The translations under genes and the position numbers were made by a program. DNA of 64,000 nt. Origin: Blastomussa wellsi. Lineage: Eukaryota; Cnidaria; Anthozoa; Scleractinia; Plerogyridae. The notes under the pieces were generated by a model. It was given only the letters and a program-made list of their open reading frames with translations, was not told the DNA's origin and did not search any database. Shown in pieces: positions 26,001-38,000 of the stretch (its first letter is position 1; each line of letters begins with the position of its first letter). The stretch lies in NCBI GenBank assembly GCA_947652115.1, contig OX393570.1:7205915-7269914 (forward strand). The letters run 5' to 3'.

Positions 26001-29000
26001 AGTAAATAATAAATTGTTGGTAACTATATTGTCTCCTTTTAATGCTCACACACCAGGGTTTTATCAATGTGTAAGTTTTGAAAGTTTGTTGAAGTTCACC
26101 TAACCCTAACCCTAAACCCTAACCCCCTGGCTTTGCTACATGTGAGCTACTATGGCTTAAGAAGGAATTATATTCCAATAAAGTAACTGTAAAAATAAAA
26201 TTTTATGGTCTTGCAATTCGTAACCAGCTATTGCTTCTTCCCCTGGCTGAAACATTTGTAAGCCATTATTGAATCAACTTCTGATTTTAAGAACCTACCC
26301 CTCTGTCTCCAGTTGAACCAACCGAACCTGGTTTACCACGGATACCCATTGGTCCCTAAAACAAGTAGTTAAAATAAAGGATGAAACTTTAACCTTCTTT
26401 AAAAGATATGGTATATGCATATACATTCTAACTTCAGTTTTCACATCAACTTTTAAGTTTCCAGTCATGGCTCTCGTCTTGTTTTGTTTACATCCAATCA
26501 GTTACTAATAAGACACACAACAGCAGAGAATGGTGTAAATGGCTGATTAATTTGCCAGCTGTGGCATTCAAACTGAATTAAAAGAATCTCAAATCCTTGG
26601 GTGATCAACAGAAATCAAAAGATTTTGGGTCTTCGTGAACAGTAACAAAAACTGTTCCTGCCTAAACCAATAATAATCATGTCTCAATTTTTCTAGATTA
26701 TAAGCACAAACAACTATCACCTTCTCAAAAAGCTTGGAGTCAAAAGTCAAGAAAAAATAATAATTAATTTATTAATTAACAGGTTTGATTTGTTAATAAA
26801 AGAATAATTATCAACTTGCCTCTTCACCAGCAGGACCTGGTTCTCCTTGGATGCCCAGGCTACCACGATCACCCTAGGTAAGAAATAAAAACAAGCCCCA
26901 AGTTGGTGATTTCCATTGGTACCCGGAGATTGGTGCCTATTGGTGCCCAGAGATTGGTGCCCATTGGTGCCCGGAGATTTTTGGAAAAAGCGCTTTTTGG
27001 ACATTTGTGAAATTTCATGGTCAGTTGTGAGCCAAATCTGCTATCAAATACTCAAAACTTCTTTTGCAACATGAAAACATGGCTGCCTTTCCATGAGCAT
27101 CACATTTTTTTCTTTTTGGAGCAAGGTGTTAGACAAGGTTGTCCTTGATCCGGTCTGTCATTTGTAATTGGCATTTAAGTAAGTGAGAATGAAATTAAAT
27201 CGTCTTTATATGTAGATGATACAACTTTTTTCAATACCTTGATTCTGTAACTCCAGAAAATATCCATACTCCTTCACAGAAAATATCCATTCCATGGGGG
27301 AGATATGGATATTCTCTGAAACTTCACAATAATTTTCTTTTGAGTTTACCGTTGCACCAGTATTTCCTTGATCTCCATTGGATCCACGGTTTCCCTGAGA
27401 GGAAAATCAGAGTTTGAATCACCACAGTTTGTTTGTAGACTTGTGTCACACAGTGCATTAAATATTATCCAAACATTATCACTTCCTTTCTATGGTTATT
27501 CACTAATGTCTGACATAATTACATTTAAACCATTCTAGGGCTATGATCAGCAGATGAGATACTCTCTCCTACATCCAGTTTCCTCCTTACCTGTACTAAG
27601 CTAGAATTTAGACATACAGTAGTCACTACAGAGTAATTAGACAAAAAAAGCTTAACCAACCAAGCTAAGATTGCTTACCATTATTCCCTTCTCACCAGGC
27701 TCACCGACAGCTCCTTTGTCCCCAGGAGGCCCTGGTTTACCTCTACCAGTGGCATCTTCACCATGTTGTCCTTTAACTCCCTTACGTCCCTAGATTGGCA
27801 AGAAAATAAATTGATTACCACTTGAAAGATAATTTGATTACTTTTGACAACTTGAAAATCAGAGTGCAAGAACTGTGAGATGTATATTGTAGAAATGTAA
27901 TTAGTTTGACATTCACTCTTACTCAGACTGTTCTCCGCTCTACATATATCTTCCTTCATTTTTGCACTTTGATTGACTGATTGAAACAGAAGTTGTCGTA
28001 AAGTTATCAAATATTACTCAGACTGTTCTCCCCTCTACATATATCTTCCTTCCTTTTTGCACTTTGATTGACTGATTGAAACAAAAGTTGTCGTAAAGTT
28101 ATCAAATATTAACCAAGACCTGTACATGTGTCAAGTGGCCATAGTACAATGCACAGCTCTGGACATTTAATGTGCTTACAAAACAATCAAAGCCTTTTTT
28201 AAATTAACTCCCCACAAATTCAGCCATAAAAGAACCCTTGCTTGGTTACTGTGGAGTTGTTCAGGTGGTATCTGGTGGACGAACTTTATCAAGCAAGCTC
28301 TAGAAGTTAAAGAATTATGCAGCAAGCGTTAACCCAGAAACCAATAACAATACCCAGGGCTGAAAGTAATGGCCGGTCAACAGACAATGTCCGGCGTGAT
28401 TGGGGTTTTAACCGGTCAAACTTTCGCATTGCCAGTAATGTTGACCAGCCACATGGATATGCGTCACATTTTCGGCGAGTTTTTTTTCAGCACAATGTGA
28501 TAGAGATATAGAATATTCATAGTAATTATTGATGTCAACACTGGACCACATGTCCTGAATATTGCAACGTAACAATCTATGAATTCATTCATTCATTCCA
28601 TCAGCAAAAATAGGAAGACTGAGTTGCTGTTCAGAGAAATGTTGTAAATTTTTTTTGTCTGGGCAGAAACGAGGTATGACCGAGCTAAAACTTACTTGGC
28701 CGGTGATTGTGACCAGTGACTCTACAGAAATTATTTTCAGCCCTGGTACCAGCTGCAAAAGTGGACCCAAACAAGCCAAACGCATACAATATACCACATC
28801 TCCTTTAATGAAGGGTATACCAATCAAAATAACAAAACCAAAGGTTGAATTGCATAGCAAAGCTAGTAATTTAATGAGGAGGGCGAACAGGTTCACAGGA
28901 CAACAGATTTGGCATTAAAAAGCACACAGATTGCAGATTTTTCTGAGATGGCAGATTTGAGCTGCATTAAAAAAAACAACATTTTTTGGTTTCCTTCATA

Positions 29001-32000
29001 AAGGATGATGGATAAATAGTAGACTTTCACTTATACATATTGTGTTGTAGCTCTCCTCTTAGGCTGGACCATTTGATCGACATTGATAGAAATTTAAGTT
29101 GCCTTTGACCCAAAGGTATACAGACATTTTAAGGTTGCCGTAGACCTTTAAGGGTGATTTTTTGCAAACATTTTCTGTCAAATCAAGCCTCTCTAGTTCA
29201 CCTTCGTTTTCCAAAAAAAAATTTCAAAATCTCCAAACCTGCCCAAGACATTCTCAAATGAGCATTTTCAAATGAAATTCTATGTTCATCCAGAGTGTTG
29301 TAAGCTGATTAGAATGTGCCGACCACAATGATTTCCATGACGTTTTCGTGTTGATTTGTGATTTATTCACACCACGTTTTAGTTTGTGTCAGGTTATTAT
29401 GTCCTTCATGGACAAAAAAAGAAAGGATTTAAGAGTCCCTGAGTGAAATCTAGGGGAAAAAACAAGTCAATTTCTGCATGGTCCTTTTTTCGCTGGATAC
29501 TATGCTCAATGCTTGCCTTCATATTGAACCTACAAAACAGAAGAACTCTGGTATTGAACTGCTAGCTTGCAACGGAAATTATTCAGATAAATTATGATCA
29601 ATTAAATTCTCGCAGTTAGTCTGAAATGTCTCCTGTCTTCTCAACCTAAGAAGTCTGCATCTGACACTTCAGACTACTTCACACTGCACTATCATATACA
29701 CAATTGTGTTCACAAATTATCAATATTGTACAACCCAATGATTAAGTCTTTTGGATTGACTGAGGCTGTTTTCGTAACATTTAATGCTGTTTTTCTGTGC
29801 AGCATATTGAAACTGAGCCATACAAATAGCATGCTTGACTTGTTTCCTGCAAACTGCTCCAGCAACAACAGTCTCTGGGGACTTACGTGGGAGTCTCCTG
29901 TTGTTCTATTGGCTGGCGGCATTTGCGGTATCCGCAGTGTTGACATATGGCTTAGAAAGGGTGTGAAATGGTCATAAACCTATAGGGGTGAATAAAACTG
30001 ACTTTTTTGCAGGAGTGTACGTTCTTTGATCGAATTTAATGGGTATGAGAATTTAACAAATCTCGTTGAAATTTGGTCCGAAGATTCCCAAAACTTGCCA
30101 AAAAAGCGCTGGGGGATTTCCATTTTCTGAAATAAATCTCCCACTATGACCTCTTTTGTAAAATGCATCGGCAAATTTTTGATACCCAAACTTGAAAAGC
30201 CAGCAATTGGAGTATCACAAAAAGCCTCAAACAGTTTTGAAGATCAATACATGTACCTTAATTGTGATTGATATTATAGTAGTTTGGATCATGCGGCTGA
30301 ATTTGATATCAGTCATTTTAGGTTTCAATACATTGATGGATACACAATTTTATAAGCTTTCTAGTGATAAGCAATGCACTGAGAATTTTTTGTTTGCAAA
30401 GGACACCACCAAAGGTCCACGGTAGCCTTAAGACAACATTTGAATTATAATTATATGAAACTTACATCTGGTCCTGGTTCACCTTTTTTCCCTTCAAACT
30501 AAACAAACACAATATTATCAGCCATTATGGTGAACATGACAAGTGAAATTAAAAACTAAGTACTTTCCCAAGCCATTTTGGCAAACTGCTATTGACAGAC
30601 TTAATAATTGTGACCTAGCTGGAAAGCGAAAACAGACACTAACAGTTCAAACCAACAGACACTAACAGTAACAAACGGACAGGAGGATGGGTGATTGATT
30701 GGATAAACGTACAGAAAAATTTCTAACAAGCTAACAAGTCCTTGCCCTGAACTGGTCGCCAAATTGGCGACCTCTTTGGCAAACTTAGTCGCCAATTTTT
30801 TTTTTCACTTGCCATGGCAACCAAAACGGTCGCAGCTTGGAGAACTGTTGAATCTCTTTTAGTATGTTAAGAGACCATTGGAATGAAAATTGCACGTATG
30901 GCAGCTGCAGCTTTTCAAAGGGAAAAGAGAGATTTTCAACTAAATTATAAATCCATACAACTCTCATACAAACTCTTATAGTACACTTTGGTCATCTGTG
31001 GTTATAACTATAGTGACTGCTGATGATGATGGTTATGATGATCATGATGAGAATAATAGAGATTGAAGTGACTATAATATTCAAACATTCTGTTAGTCAA
31101 ATACAAATAAATGCAATTTCATGTTACCAGAGTGTCATTTGATCCTGTTAATCCCACTTCTCCAGGGTCACCTGGTTCTCCTGTATCTCCCTAAAAAGAA
31201 AATAAAACAACTATTAATTCCTCAGCACACTTAAGACACGTGATTTTTAATGACTGTAACCAAATCAAAACAATTACAATGTTAAATCAATACAAACAAT
31301 ACAATAAACCAATGAAAACCCAAAGCAAACATAGAGAGTCAACTCCAAGTGTGACAAAAAGGACCTAACCAAAACTCTCGTGGTTTCAGTCTTATGAATA
31401 GAGTTAAATCTGACTGGAGTTGCAAACTCAAACAAGAGTCACTTAATGACCTCATGCATGTTGCCCTTAGCAGGGTCACTGTAAGGAACTTTAACCCTGA
31501 GCCCCAGGGGGGGTACTCAAAATAATACATGACGGGGAGGGTCCGACGGAGCCTCGTACTGCAAACCCAAAAAAATACACGACCCTGAAATTTTAGACCC
31601 AAAAAAATACATGGCACAAAATTTCATACCCAAAAAAATACACGACTTTAAGACCTCAATTTGGATTTATTCAATCAAACAGAACCTTCTAATGCACAAT
31701 TTTGCACCTATAAGCTAATGAAATTGATATGTCCGTTAGTGTCTCTTCAAGTCACTGGAGAACCTTTCAATGATCCTGGAGGTCGTTGGCGTGTCGGGGG
31801 AGGAATAAATGTTCCAGTGGAGGTCACATTCAAGACGAGCAGAATCCGAGCTAAGGAAATTGAGCGTGCTCTAAAGCAAAAGGGATTACACGTGCAAGTA
31901 ATGATAAACCGTGGTGATGCACAGCTCCCGGGGAGCAGCTCAAGTGACACGAAAGACTTTGATGGACATCATTTAAATGAGTCATAGAGAAAAGAGAAAT

Positions 32001-35000
32001 AAACAAGATTGCAAATTACATTGTATTGTCTTCTTTATACTATTAACAAAATATTTCGAATGAATATTTTTCTGATCTACTGATCGCGACAAAATTTATA
32101 ACCCAAAAAAATACACAATTTTTTTCAAGAACCAAAAAAATACGTGACAGATTTTTCGACCCAAAAAAATACCGAGCATGTAAATTTTAACCCCAAAAAA
32201 ATACGTCGGACCCCCCCGTCATGAATATTTTGAGTACCCCCCCTGGGCCCTGAGCCTGCCATTGGATTATGGTGGAATGATGCTAAGAAAACCAGGAGAC
32301 CAGTAGATGCTTATGGGACAAACCAAAGGCCTCAATAGGCTGAGACAATAAGTTGACAACAAAATGTCATTGCTTTCTATCAGTTTATTATTATTGATTG
32401 TACAACCCCAGTTGAGTTTTAAAAAGTGAAAATAAAATAATATTAAAATAACATTGTTCAAGTTGGAAGTTGGTGGAGACAGGTAAAAAAAATATTCTGC
32501 CTGTCACTAGACACAGGTAAACAGTCTGGAACATTTTGACCCCTGCCGACTCACTTTTGGAGAAAAGGGATTCATGTATAATTTCATTCTTCTACAATGA
32601 ATTCTTTTATGCAAACTAGCCACTCAAAGATGATAAAGGGCATGAACAATTTAGCCAAGAAATATGGCTTAAAATCTTAGTAAAATCTTCCCCCAGGATA
32701 AAATAGAAAAGTTAATTTAAAGCACTGGAACCCAAGGGCTTTCTTCTTGCCTTTTTCCTTTCCTCTTTCCATCCAAAACCTCTACCAAAACTACAAGGCA
32801 CAAATTAAAGCAGTCCCAGGCATTTTTTGCTTGTAGTTAGTTTCATTCATGTTTCCTTGCAGTAAGTTTCACCTATGTTTGCTTGCAGCAAACCTTTAAG
32901 AGTTGGAAAGGCCAAATACAATATTAAATAATGCCTTCAAGAAAACAGTGCATTCGACATTCCACAAATTACCCCCACCACAATGACAAAATTATCACTG
33001 GCCTAGATGAATCAATCACATTCTAGAAATTCACGGGCTAAGTGAAAATCAATTGAGTGCAAGTCATGATCATTGCAATCCACTGTAATTTGTCAAACCC
33101 AAGTTAATCAGACTTGATATTGGCTTTAAAGGAGCTACGTCACGATATTTTGAGTTATTTCTTTGACAACCTAAATTATCTTGTAAATTTAGGAAACCTA
33201 AAAATAATAGTTTGCTGAGGAAGAAAAACACCAAAGGAGTGATACTAAACCAACAAGGAACAAGGATGGCTGAGAGTGGAGAAGAGCATGAGCGATGACG
33301 TAGCTCCTTTAAACAAAATTTGTTCTCCTCTTTTCAGCTGTTTTAAAGGTTTAAGGAGATGTGTTCAGTCTACATGAAATGTATAACAGTCAGAAAGACT
33401 TACAATTTCTCCTTGAGGACCCATCAATAATTCTGTATCTCCTGTTGCTGGCGAACCCTAGAAACAAAATGGCAGGTTGAACAGTAAGTATTGTTTTAAA
33501 ATATCCTAGCGCACTCTCCATTTCAGTATTAATACTACTTGGAGTTTGATCATAGGCGTTGATGTAGAAACAGGAAAGAATTAGTCCTCTCTGTGTAAAT
33601 AGTTCACATTGAAGCATTGTGAGATAGGGCAGATCACTTGTTGCACCATATTTTAGAGAATCAAGCAGTTCACCTTTAAGCCCTGCAGTTGTACGATGTC
33701 ACACCGTGGGCTGAGCTTCTCAGAGCAAGGGGCCAAAAAACGAAATTACTAAAAGGAAGAAGCTGTCTCTACCATATTCAGCTCTGGCAAAAAAGAAGGA
33801 TTGTCGAGCCAGTAATTGAACAGGCTTGGCACCTGGGGCTACCCGTCAAGTAAAATGGCAGGTGAAGCTACACAGTACGAAATGTCATGCTTGATTTTCT
33901 TCCTTTCACTCTATTCTCTTTATCTTTCTCTTTGCTTTCTTTTTTCTTTTTCTTTTCTCTAACTTATATAACTTATATTGTTACTATTTTTATATTTGTA
34001 TGTACTTAACAAACCTACTTTACAAACATGAATTAAAACTGAATTCACTGGTGATCACTCGTTCCTATTAGTTTTTCTCAGTTCAGATAAAAAAAAACAG
34101 CTGATCAATTGTTACAAGTAAATTCTGTGTTTACTTGTCTTGAAACACAAACACTCAAAAATTGAAGACCTGAGATCTTCCAGTTTCATGTGTCTGTAAA
34201 CTTGAATTTGACCTCATCAGCATCTCTGACCGTTTAGTGTTTTTTTACTGTTATTTCATTTTGACACTTAAATAAAGTTATTCATTCATTCATAATGTAA
34301 GAAGCAGTGTCATGTGAAACGTGCAATTTATACTGCTGAAGGTCATATACATTGTACATTGTGTTTCAAATTTATTTCCCTGTAAATGGTGCATGTCCCA
34401 CTTATAGAAGCACACAATTGCAGGAACACCGTTCACGATTGCCAAGACTCAATCGTGTAGTCCCGTCGGTGTTAGATTCTTCAGCGTCTCTGGTTGTTCG
34501 AATTAACTTCTTCTTCTGAAAACATGCCGTGTTGTGGCTTGAACATAAACAAACCTGTGACTCCATCTAACTCGATTTCTAGCTGGAGATACTACTCGCA
34601 CTTGCTTTTCAATATCTTTTAACTCCCGACACTCAATCTACTCTCACTCCTTGTCTAATGAGATGTCATAGCCTTTCTTCCATTTTGGAAAACAAACAGG
34701 GCCACTTGCATCAACAAAATTAATGACGATTTTCATGTCCTGATTATTTGCAACAAAATTAACCCATTGACTCCTGGAGATTTTTGAAAAAACATGTTTT
34801 TTAGACATTTTGAACATTTTTGCTAGGCAGTTATAGGTTAAATATGCTTCAAATTTGTCCAAAATGCATTTCACTAGCATCGCATTTAACGACATTTTAG
34901 CTCAGGCATGCGCACAAATCAAAATTTTGAGATTTTTGGACGAGAAAGTGACCCACCACTTTAGGCTTTTCGATTTCTTTATTTTTGTTTTTCGCTTTTC

Positions 35001-38000
35001 CTTTCTCCTTTTCTCGTATCTTTTTTATGCTTTTGTTAGCCTTTTACCGGGCTTGCTTTCGGTTCAAGAATTGCCATGAAAGCATCAATGTGTGGTTCCA
35101 GAAAATATCCATACCCCCACCATTGGAAATTCCAGAGGGGTGGGGGGGGGGTCAAAGGCCCAGGAAATTCCTGAGGGGATGGGGGGTTGTTGGTGAAATT
35201 ACATTTCCAGAGGGTCAAGATCGATACAGTGCAACCTCAATTCAATACCGTTTCTTACCTACTCTGCAGAGATTTTAAATGGTCAAAATAGTGACCTAGG
35301 TTTTTGATACACAATTGTAATACATTTAAAACAGGTTTCCTTTCTCCTGAAAGCGAATTGGAAGCAAAAAAGTTCACTTAAATCCTCCATTTTGTTTGTA
35401 GATACAACACTTGTTACCAGTCTACCGAATGTCACGTTTTTGACCACACTGTACTGGTGACTAGCCTTGTTTGTTTCTCGCATTCGATCAAAAGAAAGTC
35501 ATTCTTGTTAGCGATCTTTGATATTGATGAAAGTGAAGTTATGATTTCAGGAACCCATGAATATCTCGTTCTTGTTATTTCTAGTTATTCGTCTGTAATT
35601 TTCCTCTTAAATTCAGCTTTCTTAGTGATCGTGTTTATGATTTTGTGATCATGTTTGCGGTAACTGTTATCGATGAAAATATTTTGAAGTCCGCGTTCAT
35701 GGACAAAAGCGTACAAGCAGTTTTCTAGCAGATTTTGTCTGATTTGGTTGAGGAAATCTCTGTAAATTGTCTAAAACAATTTATTTTCGTTTTCAAACAT
35801 GTTCTGATCGATCATTTATCCACAGTATTCATGTTTACAAGAGAAAGTGGCTTAACATTGAGAACATTGGCACAATTTCTGTTTAAAGGTTATTTTCCAG
35901 AGGGTGTAGGAGGTATGCAAAATACTTTTGGAAATTCCGGAGGGGTGGGGGGTTTATTTTTCTTTGCATAAATGGAAATTCCAGAGAGGTGGGGGGGTCT
36001 AACCTGAAATTCCCTCCGTGGTGGGGGTATGGATATTTTCTGGAACCACACAATGAGACAGGAAATACTTAACATGGAGTAGCCAAGGGTAAGGGTAAGG
36101 GTAGTTTTTGGCCGAAATTTCTAAGCGTTTTCGTGCACATTGCAAGCTCCATTAGCTCAATCAATATCATCTGGGTATCACTGGAAAGCTCTTTCCCTCC
36201 TGCACAACTGGGGTAAATTGGATTTCTATTTTGCTAAAAGCTAATGACGTCAGAAGCGGAACAAAGGTCAAGGTCTGTGACGGCCAGTTTAGGAGTCAAT
36301 GGGTTAATAACAGCACAAATCACTGCTATTTTCAGCTATTTCATTGTATGAACTTTCATTCAGGGAAAAAATGTTTGTAGACCCTTGTTTCCCTTTAAAA
36401 GAAATCTTCCCTTGTTTTTTTCCCTTGCTCACCCATTTCCTTCGCTGCCCACAACTATTTGACAACCCTAAACAGACTAGGTGCTTAACAATTTGATGAT
36501 GCGACATTTGACTAAATTGTTTGAAGAACCAAATAAAAAACATATGTAAATGATACAACTCAATACAAACTAACCTTGAAAATTTATTCCTGTAGATTAT
36601 AATGTTTTTTTATAGTTGCAAGTGGCTATATTCCATTGCTCTTTCTCTTATTTTGATGTTTACATTTGCTTTTAAAATGTACAAAAGAACATGAATATTC
36701 CGTGTGTATTTATTTATAATTAACATTAACTACACAAGTTAATGAGAAAAATAAAATGTAGATGTGAATTTATGTGCTTATGGCTAGGTTTCACAGTCAT
36801 TGACATTCTCCCAAACTTCAAAAAGAATTATATAGAAGCATGAAGAACATTTTCTCTTTCTTTGAAGGTGGCATTTCTTACCGGTTCTCCTCTGGGCCCT
36901 TGATCACCTCTTGCACCCTAAGAGTACAAAAAAGGAGAGTATTTTTTACAATAACTGAGAGAATTCTTGCCCATTACTGGTCTGTTTGTGGGCAATCAAA
37001 CAGACCAGTAGTTTCCAATCTTCACATGAAAACCGTCCAACATTTTGTATAATCAACACGAGTTCCCATGACCCACACTTAATTTCCATGACTATCCAGG
37101 CCTGAAAAAGGATGTTTAAAATTCTATGACTTTCCAAGGTTTCCATGACCAATACAAACCTTGAAAACTTATCTTGGCTATCAAAATGGTACACAATTCA
37201 TCATTTTCTTCCCATTTCTGGTATCCATTTTGAAAAGGGCCTATTGATTACTGTTATTTGGATAACCACAGCCAGTAGCAACGATCTTTGCAGCCACGAG
37301 GACTGTGCAATATATCGGCACCATGGCTTTCTGGGCTCATCCTCTGTGTAAAAACCTATGAAACTCACGAGTGATGTAAAACAAAGAACGAACAAGACAA
37401 CAAAGAACCTCGAAACAATGTAGAACAGAAAAACAATTGCTCAAACACAAAGAAAAAAGTCACAGGTTTTTACACTGAGGTAAACCCGCTCTGGTTAAAC
37501 TTCCATATTTGGTTTTGTTCAAGTCTCTTGTGGGAATTAACAGACAAAGGAATATTTCAAAATTAGCATTTTTATAGCTGAAAGCCTCAGAGACATGTCA
37601 GAATTGTGATATATCAAACATGGGCTACTGATTGACAGATGACAGTACATGTAAATAACCATAATAAACATACTACCAGAATGGGTATTCTTACCCTTTC
37701 ACCAGATAGACCTCTATTTCCCTACAAAAGTAAAACAACATTCCAATGAACAATAAGCTAGCTAGACCATCAATAAGAGCATCAAGGTCATCAATAGACA
37801 TGATGAACATTACAGAGATTGTTTCTAATTTCTTCTTTTTTTATGTGAAATGAAGAGTTATAATCATTATTGTCATATTTTAATCAGAGACTGAAGGTAA
37901 AGGGTTGAGGCTAAGGTTGTTTACCATTTACACGGGGAAACCGGTTGGTCGACTGTTTGGTCGAATGTTCCATTTACGAAACAGACCCAACTTACCGAGA

